A stretch of DNA of 64,000 bases from Tenacibaculum sp. AHE14PA (GTDB lineage: Bacteria > Bacteroidota > Bacteroidia > Flavobacteriales > Flavobacteriaceae). The stretch covers positions 558,001-622,000 of the forward strand of contig NZ_CP058983.1 of NCBI RefSeq assembly GCF_019278465.1. The letters are read 5' to 3'. The notes beneath the pieces are model-generated. The model was not told where the DNA came from. It saw only the letters and a list, made by a program, of their open reading frames with translations, and did not search any database. Below are positions 1-9,247 of the stretch, one piece after another (the first letter of the stretch is position 1; each line of letters begins with the position of its first letter). The position numbers and the translations under genes were made by a program.

Positions 1-478
1 CACTCCATTCATCATATGGATAAATAGAAGCCCAGTATAAACCTGCATATACAACTCTTGAACAACTAGGTAGGTTAAGTGTAGACATACTTGATGAAAA
101 AGTAGTATTATTCCCAGGAATACCTAAATCATCATCAATATCAATATAGCCTAACTCGAAATCAGTGTTACTATTTCCTCCAAAATTAAAATCATCGTTA
201 GGTCCAATAAAATTAAACCTTGAATCATCTATACTTAATATATTATTACCAACAAAGGTTATATTACCTCTAACATTAATCCCACCAACACCTAATCTGT
301 TGGTAAAAGGAGTATCTGCTTTTTTATTAGCTTTAGATATCTCCTGAATTCTAGATGCTTTTTTTACTTCTAACTTAAATTCATTTGATACTCTTGAGTC
401 ATCGAATAAGTTAAGTTTCTCTTGGGAAAAAGTAATATTGGCAAAAAATAAAATTAGTACTATAAGTATTTTTTTCAT
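1..478 (-). CDS. N-terminal part of a large secreted surface protein (cut by window edge)
   Basis: Reading starts at the ATG at 478 and runs open for 159 codons to the left edge, so only the N-terminus is present. Residues 1-18 form a typical signal peptide (MKK, hydrophobic core, FSQ before the cleavage point). The mature part is rich in Asn, Asp and Gly and contains a VVYAGLYWAS stretch near residues 140-150, which I associate with large flavobacterial T9SS cargo or gliding-type surface proteins. It lies 44 bp downstream of the PorP/SprF-like gene on the same strand, as expected for a secreted partner of that protein. The C-terminal sorting domain would lie outside the window, so T9SS export is an inference. 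No enzymatic domain is visible. Confidence 0.7.
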   Translation of the reverse strand, partial: MKKILIVLILFFANITFSQEKLNLFDDSRVSNEFKLEVKKASRIQEISKANKKADTPFTNRLGVGGINVRGNITFVGNNILSIDDSRFNFIGPNDDFNFGGNSNTDFELGYIDIDDDLGIPGNNTTFSSSMSTLNLPSCSRVVYAGLYWASIYPYDEWS

Positions 479-522
479 CATCTTTTCTCGGGGATTAATT
501 GCTTTGGGGGCTTACAAATTAA

Positions 523-2352
523 TTATTTTATACGTACTATCGTTTTACGATCGTAAAACGAACCGTTTAAATTATTATTATACAACTTAATAGCTTCTTC
601 TCTTGTTTCTGTTTTTGCTATATATGTATGCATATATCCAGTCGTAGGATTTATAAAGTATCCTGCTTCTATGTTATCGTTTCTTAACTCATCAACATTT
701 CTATCTGCCAATGCTTTATTTCCATTTACATATACCTGTAAATAATATCCTGGTGCAACTCCTTGCATGTTAGACATGGTTCTTACTCTTGCTTTAGGTT
801 GTGTTTTAGGTTCTTTGTAACTCTCGCCACTTGTACCTATGGTTAATTTAACCACATAAACTACATCCTTACCGCTTTTCTTTATTACTATTGATGATTT
901 ATCATTTTTATCATCACTCTCGAACATTCGCGTTTTATCTGTCAGCTCTTCTACTTTTTCAACGGCATCTTCTTCTTTTGCAAACCTATCTATATATACA
1001 TAATAATATTTTTCGTTTGGTTCGAAAATATATTTTGCTTCAACATCTGATCTTTTCCATTTATCAATTAAAGGAAAAACATTTTCTTTATTCTTATACC
1101 TATCAGAAACAATATAATACATAGTACCTCCACCGCCACTACCTGCAGTTGTAATAGTACTTTGTCTCCATGGTTTATCTGATCTTCTTCTAAGTGACGT
1201 ATCTTTTTCTTCTACCTTATTTTCTACAGGTGTTGGTACTATTACTTTTTGTGGAGCTGGTTGATTCTTTAACAAGCGTAAAACCTCATCAACTTTTTTA
1301 TTTAAAATATCTATAGAGTCTTGCGCTGTTTGAATTTCATCTGATAAATCGTTATGCTCTTCATTTTTATACTCTTTTTTAGGCGCTCTTTCTGGTAATG
1401 TTACATTTACATTACCCGATCTTCTTGTTGGTCTTTCTCTTGTATATGATTTTTTACCAAAATTATAAATCAACCCTATTTCGTTGGTTGCCGCAAAAGT
1501 ACTTTTCTCATAACTAAAACCAACGGCTAGTTTATCTGAAATATTCACACCTATTCCTGCAGAGATTCCATAGGTTTTATCGTAACCTGCTTTTACCCAA
1601 CCTGCTTTTGGTAAATCTAAGATTACATTACCTCCAACACTAAATTCATTTTCTCCTGGCTTTCTTGCCATTACTAATGTTCTTAAATCTGCTCCTTCTA
1701 AAATTCCTGAAGCATAGGTAAACTCATATGAATACATTGCGTGTGCAGAAAATGTTTTTTCTCCAAAAGAAGTAGCCGTTTCGCTAGTCTTTAAATTAAA
1801 ATCTACTAAATTCTCAAAAAACACTCCAACATCAAACTTACCAAACGATAAGGTAACTGCTGGTTGTAACATTACTAACGGTACATCCTGAAAGTTTGCT
1901 ACTTGCGGATCTGGTACTGTTGAATTTACCTTTACTGCATCGGCACTTCTTCGGCTATATAAAAAATTGAATCCGAAAGTTAAATCCAAGTTTTCATTTA
2001 ACTTTAATCGTTGTGCGTAGTTTATTAAGGCTCCAAAATCTTTAAACACGCCTACTTCTTGTTGATAAATAGCAACACCTGCGCCTACATTTTCTCGCAT
2101 TTTGCCAGAATAGGTCCCAACATATAATCTTGGGTTGTCTTCAAAATCTACATTACTATTACGTACAATAGCAGTCATCTCTGTTTTACTTTCTCGTAAG
2201 GCCGAAAAAGTAGGAACCGTTAAAAAGCGGTTAAACTTCATAAAATTCCTTGAAGTAAAACTATTGTATTGCTGTGCATCATCAGACAATTGTGCTTCTA
2301 CTGAAAACACACTTACTAATAACGCGATACATAATGTAATTTTTTTTATCAT
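523..2352 (-). CDS. PorP/SprF family outer membrane protein with C-terminal SPOR-like repeats
   Basis: 609 residues. A signal peptide (about 1-20, ending VEAQ) is followed by a PorP/SprF-type beta-barrel of about 310 residues, the family of outer membrane proteins that accompany T9SS cargo and anchor gliding adhesins. After the barrel come a charged linker, a short coiled coil (about residues 345-375, DEIQTAQDSIDILNKKVDEV) and two repeats of about 80 residues, each starting with YYIV or YYLQV and ending in an alternating beta/alpha pattern like SPOR peptidoglycan-binding domains. The usual PorP/SprF protein is about 300-350 residues, so the C-terminal half is an extension, plausibly reaching the cell wall. 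It lies between an Ig-repeat T9SS protein (9 bp upstream) and a second secreted protein. Family assignment is firm; the SPOR call is by pattern only. Confidence 0.8.
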   Translation of the reverse strand: MIKKITLCIALLVSVFSVEAQLSDDAQQYNSFTSRNFMKFNRFLTVPTFSALRESKTEMTAIVRNSNVDFEDNPRLYVGTYSGKMRENVGAGVAIYQQEVGVFKDFGALINYAQRLKLNENLDLTFGFNFLYSRRSADAVKVNSTVPDPQVANFQDVPLVMLQPAVTLSFGKFDVGVFFENLVDFNLKTSETATSFGEKTFSAHAMYSYEFTYASGILEGADLRTLVMARKPGENEFSVGGNVILDLPKAGWVKAGYDKTYGISAGIGVNISDKLAVGFSYEKSTFAATNEIGLIYNFGKKSYTRERPTRRSGNVNVTLPERAPKKEYKNEEHNDLSDEIQTAQDSIDILNKKVDEVLRLLKNQPAPQKVIVPTPVENKVEEKDTSLRRRSDKPWRQSTITTAGSGGGGTMYYIVSDRYKNKENVFPLIDKWKRSDVEAKYIFEPNEKYYYVYIDRFAKEEDAVEKVEELTDKTRMFESDDKNDKSSIVIKKSGKDVVYVVKLTIGTSGESYKEPKTQPKARVRTMSNMQGVAPGYYLQVYVNGNKALADRNVDELRNDNIEAGYFINPTTGYMHTYIAKTETREEAIKLYNNNLNGSFYDRKTIVRIK

Positions 2353-2361
2353 CTTAAATCT

Positions 2362-4587
2362 TTAATCTAATACAGATATTGTTCCTGCTTTAATTAATAC
2401 ATCTTCTTTTATAATTTTATAATAGAAGATTTTTTGATTTCCTAAACTTTCTAATGGCCAATCATTTTTATAATCGGTTGTATTTAAAATTTCTTTTCCA
2501 CTCGAATCATACAATTGTATTACTACAGATGGTTGAAATGCGTATTTGTTTGATAATTGCCAAGTATCGTTTATTCCGTCTTCATTAGGTGTAACAATAT
2601 TTGGTACGATAACCTGATCGTCTTGCTCTACAACTTCAACAGTAAGTATTACAATACAAGCACCTACTGAAGCTTCAACGGTATAAAAACCTAATGTAGT
2701 TACATCTAAAGTTTCGTTTGTTGATAAAACAGTTCCGGCAGTATCATCACCCAAATGCCAAACATAAGATTCAGCCCCCGATGCTGTTACAGTTACTGTT
2801 TGCCCTTGTATAAGTACTACTTTTTCTGATGGTGTTACCATTACTACCGATTCATCAAACAATACAACATTGATTGGTGCGTATGTTTTTTCACACCCAA
2901 AACCGGTTATTTTTAATGTATACTCACCAATTTCTGTAACAGCAAAATCTGTAACGTCTGTTGCTATTGCAATGGTATCATCATCTTTAAACCACTCATA
3001 AGTATAGCCTGCTACTAAAACATCAATTGTATATACGATATCACCACCAGGGCATAATGAATTAGAAGATGATGTTGAGGTAATTTCTGGATCTTCAACA
3101 ATAAGTTTTATAGGCAACTCATTAGAGTCTGTAGTTAATGTTCCTACACCTACTTGCAAGGTATAAACTCCATTATCTTGATAAGAACCAACATTATAGC
3201 TAGTCTCTGTAGCACCTGGAACAGCTACTCCATCTTTTTTCCATTGATAATTTAACATATCAATCTGATCAGCAGACAAATCATACTGTTCGTCATCCTG
3301 ACCTATAGCTGTAACACCTACAATGCTTAAATCGGTTGTAACCGTATTACACTCTTCATAAGCTGTTTCGGTCCTAATAGTTACATCGAACGATTTTACA
3401 GCGATTAACTCATATTTTTCCGAATCGACGATAAGATTACACGAAGTAGCTGAAGTTTTGGTTACACGTGCAAAATACGTACCTGCCTCTGTAGCATTCA
3501 TACACAATTGCGTTCTCGAAGCTAAAGGAGCATCATCTTTATACCATTGAATAGTAGCTGAAGTAGCATCATGTGTTATACAAAGCTCTCTTGTTTCTCC
3601 CGGAAGAAGAATAGTTTTTAAAGCACCTACTGTATTTACATTAAAATCGGGCGTTGTTTCTTGTGCCAATACAACATCATTAGATTTCACTTCACAATCA
3701 CCTAATTTCACTATTAAATGATAGGTTCCAAACTGGCCAGCTGTAGGAGTTGTATAGGTATTTAAATTAGATGCTTGCTTTAAAACATCGTCCTGATACC
3801 ATTCGTAGGTATAATTAGTATCGTTTGAACTTGCTGTAAATGTATGTGCTTCGTCTCCACAAATCTCAACGTTAGCAGTACCTGTTATTTGAGCATCTGA
3901 ATTGCTTATTCCAATTGCATTAATAAATCTTGATTTTGGTCCACCACAACTTCCGTAGTCAATCACCACAAAATAAGTTCCTGCTTGTGTTATTGTAAAA
4001 GTAGGGTCTTGTGTTGTTGCTACCAATGTATCAACAGAGCCAACTCTTCTAAACCACTGATATTCTCCAACAATTGCTGTTGTTAGTGATACTTCTTTAC
4101 TTTCGCCATTACACAATGCGAAATCTTCGTCATTATTAATTCCTAATTCAGAATCGACTACCATATCATGGTAAGCTTCAAAAGAAATTGACTCAGAGGT
4201 CATTTCTGGAGAAGTTGTACGAATTCTTATTTTATAATTTTTACCAAAAGTGCCATCTGGCAATTGTATTGTTGTGCTAATATTAAATGCCTGATTAAAA
4301 TTATTAGCTGCTGTACTCTCTAATCTCCTTAATTCCTTCACTAAAGAAGCGTCTGCAAAGCTTCCGTCGACATCAGAAAGCTCTATAAAAAAAACATTCT
4401 CATCATCAAAAACACTACCACTAAAAGAAAAATCGACAGGGAAATCTGTTGCTCCAGAAGTATCACATGCAGAGCCACCACCTGCAATAACAGGGGCATT
4501 TAATGTTTGTGCTAACATTGTATTGCATTGAATACAAATAAGTAATATACCTAAAAGTATTTGTATGCTTCTAGTTATTTTGTTCAT
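2362..4587 (-). CDS. Ig-like repeat protein with T9SS type B (gliding motility-associated) sorting domain
   Basis: 741 residues. An N-terminal signal peptide ends near residue 27 (MLAQ). The body is a series of Ig/PKD-like beta-sandwich repeats of about 80-90 residues, recognisable by recurring YEWF, YQWF or IQWYKDD tryptophan strands followed by GTY or GEY strands. The last 85 residues are a type B C-terminal domain: VTPNEDGINDTW, then IQLYDSSGKEI, then FYYKI. This is the CHU_C domain that sends proteins through T9SS. The product should be surface-exposed. Length and position ahead of a PorP/SprF gene resemble SprC of the Flavobacterium johnsoniae gliding locus, but I cannot confirm orthology and give no symbol. 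First gene of a minus-strand operon. Confidence 0.85.
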   Translation of the reverse strand: MNKITRSIQILLGILLICIQCNTMLAQTLNAPVIAGGGSACDTSGATDFPVDFSFSGSVFDDENVFFIELSDVDGSFADASLVKELRRLESTAANNFNQAFNISTTIQLPDGTFGKNYKIRIRTTSPEMTSESISFEAYHDMVVDSELGINNDEDFALCNGESKEVSLTTAIVGEYQWFRRVGSVDTLVATTQDPTFTITQAGTYFVVIDYGSCGGPKSRFINAIGISNSDAQITGTANVEICGDEAHTFTASSNDTNYTYEWYQDDVLKQASNLNTYTTPTAGQFGTYHLIVKLGDCEVKSNDVVLAQETTPDFNVNTVGALKTILLPGETRELCITHDATSATIQWYKDDAPLASRTQLCMNATEAGTYFARVTKTSATSCNLIVDSEKYELIAVKSFDVTIRTETAYEECNTVTTDLSIVGVTAIGQDDEQYDLSADQIDMLNYQWKKDGVAVPGATETSYNVGSYQDNGVYTLQVGVGTLTTDSNELPIKLIVEDPEITSTSSSNSLCPGGDIVYTIDVLVAGYTYEWFKDDDTIAIATDVTDFAVTEIGEYTLKITGFGCEKTYAPINVVLFDESVVMVTPSEKVVLIQGQTVTVTASGAESYVWHLGDDTAGTVLSTNETLDVTTLGFYTVEASVGACIVILTVEVVEQDDQVIVPNIVTPNEDGINDTWQLSNKYAFQPSVVIQLYDSSGKEILNTTDYKNDWPLESLGNQKIFYYKIIKEDVLIKAGTISVLD

Positions 4588-4790
4588 TTATAGAGGTACT
4601 TAAGGGGCGATAAAAATACACTTTTTTTAAAAAAAAGCAGCATTAACACGATAATATTATAAGTGAATATATAAAAACTATATTAAACGAACAACTAAAG
4701 GCATAAAACTAAGGTAAAACACTTATTTACAAGCTCTTTAAACTTGCCTTAATTTTGAAGTTATTGACCTAAAAAAATAGATTTCTAATG

Positions 4791-4798
4791 TATATTTG
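4791..4798 (+). promoter_or_regulatory. Putative -7 element for cmk
   Basis: TATATTTG matches the Bacteroidetes -7 consensus TAnnTTTG and lies 19 bp before the ATG at 4818. It overlaps a possible upstream ATG at 4788, which argues that the upstream codon is not translated. I see no TTTG at the expected 19-21 bp spacing, so the site is tentative. Confidence 0.4.
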
Positions 4799-4817
4799 TA
4801 TTTTATCTTTATCATTT

Positions 4818-5504
4818 ATGAAACAAAAAATCACCATTGCCATCGACGGATTTTCATCTACAGGAAAAAGCACTATCGCAAAGCAACTTGCAAAAAATTT
4901 AGGCTATATTTATGTAGATACTGGTGCTATGTACAGAGCCGTTACTTTGTATGCAATGCAACAAAATTACATTTCAGATTCCCACTTTAATCCGGAAGAA
5001 TTGGTTACAGATTTACATAAAATCTCACTCTCTTTTAAGTTTAATGAAGAACTTGGTTTTGCAGAAATGTATTTAAATAATACTAACGTTGAAGCCACTA
5101 TTAGAACCATTGAGGTTTCTCGTTTAGTTAGTAAAGTAGCCACTATTTCTGAAGTTAGAAAGAAACTCGTAAGCGAACAACAAGAAATGGGAAAAAACAA
5201 AGGTATTGTAATGGATGGACGTGATATTGGTACGGTTGTTTTTAAAAATGCTGAATTAAAATTATTTATGACTGCCTCTGCCGATAAAAGAGCTACACGT
5301 CGTTATAAAGAATTATTAGATCGTGGTGATAAGGTTAATTATGCCGAAATATTACACAATGTTCAAGAACGTGATCGCATTGATTCTACCAGAGAAGATT
5401 CACCTCTTGTTCGCGCCGATGATGCTATAGAATTTGATAATTCTGATATGGGCTTGAAAGAGCAGTTTGATAGAATTATGAGTTTAGTTAACATACGACT
5501 ATAA
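4818..5504 (+). CDS. cmk: Cytidylate kinase
   Basis: Phosphorylates CMP and dCMP with ATP in pyrimidine nucleotide metabolism; cytoplasmic. The 228-residue product has the P-loop GFSSTGKST near residues 11-19, the YVDTGAMYRAV substrate segment, DGRDIGTVVF and the lid region with REDSPLVRADDA, all in the order usual for Cmk. I chose the ATG at 4818 (MKQKITIAID) rather than the in-frame ATG at 4788, because family members start just before the P-loop strand and the upstream codon lies in a likely promoter element. It may be cotranscribed with the thioredoxin-like gene 33 bp downstream. Confidence 0.96.
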   Translation: MKQKITIAIDGFSSTGKSTIAKQLAKNLGYIYVDTGAMYRAVTLYAMQQNYISDSHFNPEELVTDLHKISLSFKFNEELGFAEMYLNNTNVEATIRTIEVSRLVSKVATISEVRKKLVSEQQEMGKNKGIVMDGRDIGTVVFKNAELKLFMTASADKRATRRYKELLDRGDKVNYAEILHNVQERDRIDSTREDSPLVRADDAIEFDNSDMGLKEQFDRIMSLVNIRL

Positions 5505-5537
5505 TAATTTACCTATTTTTATAGAAAAATAAATTCT

Positions 5538-5966
5538 ATGAAAATGAAAAAAATTATTTTAACCATTGCTTTTTTCACTTGTCTTCAATCTTTTTCTCAG
5601 GGTATTGATTGGCAAACAGATATTGACAGCGCCATAATGTACGGCAAAGAAAACAATAAAGATGTTTTTATATATTTAGGAGAAAAAAAATGTGTGCCTT
5701 GCAGAGCTGTTCAGAAATACGCATATGACACTAAAAAATTTCAAGATTTTTCTAAAAAATTTGTCATGGTAAAAGTTTACAACGATTTAGATAAAAGTAA
5801 AAAAGAAGCACTCGCCTATTTTAATAAAGCAAAAAAACGATTTAACACAAAAATGGTTCCTCGTTTTATTTTAATACGCAACGAAAAAGAAATTGCTAAC
5901 TTTTTTGCTTATGTAAAATCACCCGAAGATTTAATGGATAAAATTACTCCTTATCTAAAAAAATAA
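5538..5966 (+). CDS. Exported thioredoxin-like protein
   Basis: 142 residues. A signal peptide (residues 1-21, ending SFSQ) precedes a thioredoxin-fold domain with the redox pair Cys52-Cys55 (KKCVPCRAV) and a cis-proline-like segment KMVPRFILI. The first part (WQTDIDSAIMYGKENNKDVFIYLG) is typical of DUF255 or thioredoxin_7-type periplasmic proteins, which reduce or isomerise disulfides. The specific substrate cannot be inferred. It follows cmk on the same strand and ends at a strong bidirectional terminator. Confidence 0.82.
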   Translation: MKMKKIILTIAFFTCLQSFSQGIDWQTDIDSAIMYGKENNKDVFIYLGEKKCVPCRAVQKYAYDTKKFQDFSKKFVMVKVYNDLDKSKKEALAYFNKAKKRFNTKMVPRFILIRNEKEIANFFAYVKSPEDLMDKITPYLKK

Positions 5967-5983
5967 TTTTCTTAAACCGAAAA

Positions 5984-6017
5984 CAAAAAAACCAGCTTCA
6001 TGAAGCTGGTTTTTTTG
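5984..6017. terminator. Bidirectional terminator between the thioredoxin-like gene and rluD
   Basis: Perfect palindrome AACCAGCTTCA/TGAAGCTGGTT with A and T runs on the two sides, placed between convergent genes. It can serve both strands. Confidence 0.85.
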
Positions 6018-6031
6018 TTTTATAATATATT

Positions 6032-7072
6032 TTAGACTTGTTCTTCGTGTTTCGAATTCTCTGAATAGGCTCTCCATTTTGCCAAACACGCTTCAATATC
6101 TGCAGGTATTTCTGTATTAAATCGCATAAACTCTCCTGTTGTAGGATGCGTAAAACCTAATGTCTTTGCATGTAACGCCTGCCTTGGCAATACTTTAAAG
6201 CAGTTATTTACAAATTGCTTGTATTTTGTAAACGTTGTACCTTTTAAAATGTCATTACCTCCATAACGCTCATCATTAAAAAGTGTATGACCTACGTATT
6301 TAAAGTGCGCTCTAATTTGGTGAGTTCTTCCAGTTTCTAATTTACATTGCACTAAAGTTACATACGTAAGACGTTCTAAAACTTTGTAATGCGTAACTGC
6401 ATGCTTACCATAATCTCCGTCAGGAAAAACAGCCATTTGCAAACGGTTATTAAAACTACGACCTATGTTTCCTTCTATAGTTCCTTCGTCTTCTTTTACA
6501 TCTCCCCAAACCAATGCGTAATACAAACGCTCTGTAGTTCTATCAAAAAATTGTTTCGATAAATGTGCCATTGCAAACTCTGTTTTTGCAACTACTAACA
6601 ACCCGCTTGTATCTTTATCAATTCTATGAACCAAACCAGGTCGCTCATTAGAGTTTGTTGGTAAGTTTTCTATATGATGAATTAATCCGTTAACCAAAGT
6701 CCCAGAGTAATTACCGTGCCCTGGATGAACCACTATTCCTGCTGGTTTATTTACAACCATAACAGTATCATCTTCATAGACGATATCGATAGGAATATCT
6801 TCTGCAACCAATAAGTTTTCAGCTGGCGGATATGCTAAAACTACACGCACTACATCTTTTGGTTTTACCTTATGATTGGGTTTAACAATCTCATCATTAA
6901 CTAAAACATTTCCTGCTTTTGCTGCTTGCTGAATCTTATTTCGTGTTGAACCCTCAATAAAGTTCATTAAAAATTTATCTACTCTTAAAGGCTCTTGTCC
7001 TTCAGTTGCTACAAACCTATGGTGTTCGTATAAATCGTCGTTTTCTATTGCTAAATTTGCGTCTTCCTGCAT
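6032..7072 (-). CDS. rluD: RluA/RluD family 23S rRNA pseudouridine synthase
   Basis: Converts uridine to pseudouridine in structured RNA, most likely 23S rRNA. In the 346-residue product, an N-terminal S4-like RNA-binding domain (about residues 25-85, RVDKFLMNF to VLVNDEIVKPNHKVKPKD) precedes the catalytic domain. The catalytic Asp lies in HRIDKDTSGL, and a downstream ETGRTHQIRAH motif is also present. Family membership is secure. RluD rather than RluA or RluC is chosen from length and the S4 domain, so position specificity is less certain. It follows the PASTA protein gene by 15 bp on the minus strand, and the two are probably cotranscribed. Confidence 0.9.
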   Translation of the reverse strand: MQEDANLAIENDDLYEHHRFVATEGQEPLRVDKFLMNFIEGSTRNKIQQAAKAGNVLVNDEIVKPNHKVKPKDVVRVVLAYPPAENLLVAEDIPIDIVYEDDTVMVVNKPAGIVVHPGHGNYSGTLVNGLIHHIENLPTNSNERPGLVHRIDKDTSGLLVVAKTEFAMAHLSKQFFDRTTERLYYALVWGDVKEDEGTIEGNIGRSFNNRLQMAVFPDGDYGKHAVTHYKVLERLTYVTLVQCKLETGRTHQIRAHFKYVGHTLFNDERYGGNDILKGTTFTKYKQFVNNCFKVLPRQALHAKTLGFTHPTTGEFMRFNTEIPADIEACLAKWRAYSENSKHEEQV

Positions 7073-7087
7073 GAATCAATTATATAA

Positions 7088-7663
7088 TTAGTTACCATCA
7101 CCTAAAATAAGGTTGATCGTGGTTTTTTTTGGTAATTTTGTTCCTGGTGTAATTCTTTTTCCTTCGTGCTTTAATCCTCTAACAACATCTTTTCCTATAT
7201 CTCTTACATAAGTAACATCTCTTCCTACAATAAAACCTTGAGATTGTAAATGTGTCGTTGCTTGCCTTTTTGTTCGTCCGTTTAAATCAGGAATTATAAT
7301 ATCTCTGTATTTAGATGGATTTAAAGTTAAGTATATTTTACGGTTTTCTTTTACGAAATCTCCTACTTCAGGATCTTGTTCTATAACCGATTTTTTTGGA
7401 TATGCAGGATTATATGTTGCACTATCAATTATAATAAAATCTAAATTAAGTGTTTCTAATTTTTTCTCAACCTCTTCTAAAGACATTTCATGCAAATTAG
7501 GCACTTGTATTTTTTGATTGTGGTTCGTTGTGGTTCCTAGCCACCATTGCAGCACAAAAACAACTATAAACAACGAAGCAATCGCTATTCCTATTTGAAT
7601 AAAGAAGGTTTTACTTTTTAAAAATTGAAATAAATTTTTAAGCTTTTCAGAAAAATTACTCAT
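7088..7663 (-). CDS. Membrane-anchored PASTA domain protein
   Basis: 191 residues. A short cytoplasmic N-terminus and one transmembrane helix (about 20-41) are followed by two PASTA domains of about 65-70 residues, each beginning with the typical strand (IQVPNLHEMSLEEVEKKL, then IIPDLNGRTKRQATTHL). PASTA domains bind peptidoglycan or muropeptides in other bacteria. No kinase or transpeptidase domain is attached, so this is a stand-alone envelope protein, possibly a cell-wall sensor or scaffold. It lies just upstream of rluD and divergent from ddl, a cell-wall gene. A TAAATTTG box on the minus strand (7686-7693) could be its -7 element. Confidence 0.85.
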   Translation of the reverse strand: MSNFSEKLKNLFQFLKSKTFFIQIGIAIASLFIVVFVLQWWLGTTTNHNQKIQVPNLHEMSLEEVEKKLETLNLDFIIIDSATYNPAYPKKSVIEQDPEVGDFVKENRKIYLTLNPSKYRDIIIPDLNGRTKRQATTHLQSQGFIVGRDVTYVRDIGKDVVRGLKHEGKRITPGTKLPKKTTINLILGDGN

Positions 7664-7806
7664 ATTATTTTTTTGTAAGGTGGCGCAAATTTACAGTAAA
7701 AATATTACTATTTTTAATTCATTAACTCTTAAACGAGTTTTTTTGGTAAGTTTGTATAAACTTAGACAAACAATTTTACATTATAAAACAATTCAAAAGC
7801 AGTAAA

Positions 7807-8784
7807 GTGAAAAAAAACATAGCTATTATTATGGGAGGATATTCTTCTGAAGTAGAAATATCTTTAAAAAGTGGTTCGGTTGTTTACAAGCATCTTGATA
7901 AAGAAAAATATACGGCTCACAAAATTCATGTTTTAAAAAACAAATGGGTTTTGGTTGATGAAGAAAATAATGAATATCCTATAAATAAACATGATTTTTC
8001 TGCGGATGTAAATGGCCATAAAATTGTTTTTGATTGTGTTTTTAATGCAATACATGGTATGCCTGGTGAAAACGGACTCATACTTGCTTATTTCGATTTA
8101 ATCGGATTAAAACACACCTCTGCTCCTTTTTATCAAATGGCTTTAACCTTTAATAAACGAGATACTTTAAGTGTTATTAAAGAATATGGTATTGCTACAG
8201 CAATTTCGGTATATTTAAATAAAGGCGACCACATAAATATTGATGAAATTATTACCAAAGTTGGCTTACCTTGTTTTGTAAAACCAAACAATGCAGGCTC
8301 TAGCTACGGTATTTCTAAAGTTCATAAGAAGGCTGAATTAATTCCCGCATTAGAAGTTGCTTATAAAGAAGATTCTGAAATTTTAATAGAAAGTTTTTTA
8401 AACGGAACAGAAGTTTCTGTTGGCGTAATTCAATACGAAGGTAAAACCAAAGTTTTACCAATCACAGAAATTGTTTCAGAAAATGATTTCTTTGATTATG
8501 AAGCTAAATATGAAGGTAAATCACAAGAAATTACACCTGCACGAATTTCTAAATCACAAGAAAAAAACGTTACCGAAGTAGCAAAACGCGTGTATGAAAT
8601 TTTAAATATGAAAGGTTTTACTCGTGCCGAGTATATTTTTATAAATGATAAACCTCATTTCTTAGAAATAAATACCGTACCAGGATTAACGGAAGCAAGT
8701 ATTTTACCACAACAAGCAAGTTGTGCTGGCATCTCTTTAACAGCACTATTTGGCAACGTTATTGAAACAGCATTAAAAAACTAA
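7807..8784 (+). CDS. ddl: D-alanine--D-alanine ligase
   Basis: Joins two D-Ala molecules with ATP to make the dipeptide for peptidoglycan precursors. The 325-residue ATP-grasp protein shows the N-terminal IIMGGYSSEVEIS motif, the FVKPNNAGSSYGISK ATP-binding strand, EVSVGV, and the C-terminal metal- and substrate-binding FLEINTVPGLTEASILPQQ. The start is a GTG at 7807; there is no ATG before the conserved first strand, so GTG is needed. A TAAGTTTG box at 7747-7754 may be the -7 promoter element. coaD follows after 4 bp. Confidence 0.96.
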   Translation: MKKNIAIIMGGYSSEVEISLKSGSVVYKHLDKEKYTAHKIHVLKNKWVLVDEENNEYPINKHDFSADVNGHKIVFDCVFNAIHGMPGENGLILAYFDLIGLKHTSAPFYQMALTFNKRDTLSVIKEYGIATAISVYLNKGDHINIDEIITKVGLPCFVKPNNAGSSYGISKVHKKAELIPALEVAYKEDSEILIESFLNGTEVSVGVIQYEGKTKVLPITEIVSENDFFDYEAKYEGKSQEITPARISKSQEKNVTEVAKRVYEILNMKGFTRAEYIFINDKPHFLEINTVPGLTEASILPQQASCAGISLTALFGNVIETALKN

Positions 8785-8788
8785 ACTT

Positions 8789-9241
8789 ATGAAAAAAGCA
8801 GTTTTTCCAGGATCTTTCGATCCGATTACATTAGGACATGTAGATATTATTGAACGTGGTGTTACCTTGTTTGACGAATTGGTTATTGCCATTGGTATAA
8901 ATGCCGCTAAAAATTACATGTTTTCTTTAGAGGAACGCAAACGTTTTATTGAAGAAACTTTTAAAGATCAGCCTAAAATTAAAGTAGTTACTTATAGCGG
9001 CTTAACAGTTAATTTCTGTAAGGAACAAAATGCTGAGTTTATTTTAAGAGGTTTAAGAAATCCTGGTGATTTTGAGTTTGAAAAAGCCATAGCGCATACC
9101 AACCGTAAACTTTCAGAAATAGAAACCGTTTTTTTACTAACATCTTCTGGTAAAAGCTATATATCATCCTCTATTGTACGTGATGTTATTAGAAATAATG
9201 GTGATTATACAGGCTTAGTTCCCAGTACTGTAAAAAATTAA
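8789..9241 (+). CDS. coaD: Phosphopantetheine adenylyltransferase
   Basis: Transfers AMP to 4'-phosphopantetheine, the penultimate step of coenzyme A synthesis. The 150-residue product has the nucleotidyltransferase signature GSFDPITLGHVDI (the T/HxGH site), RGLRNPGDFEFE and the C-terminal SYISSSIVRDV (ISSTxVR-like). Length is normal for CoaD. It sits in a compact operon with ddl (4 bp upstream) and the M14 peptidase (6 bp downstream). Confidence 0.96.
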   Translation: MKKAVFPGSFDPITLGHVDIIERGVTLFDELVIAIGINAAKNYMFSLEERKRFIEETFKDQPKIKVVTYSGLTVNFCKEQNAEFILRGLRNPGDFEFEKAIAHTNRKLSEIETVFLLTSSGKSYISSSIVRDVIRNNGDYTGLVPSTVKN

Positions 9242-9247
9242 ATTTTA

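Noticed and set aside
4788-4817. Upstream ATG as the start of cmk
   Set aside because: It lies against a TATATTTG promoter-like box and would add residues not seen in cytidylate kinases.
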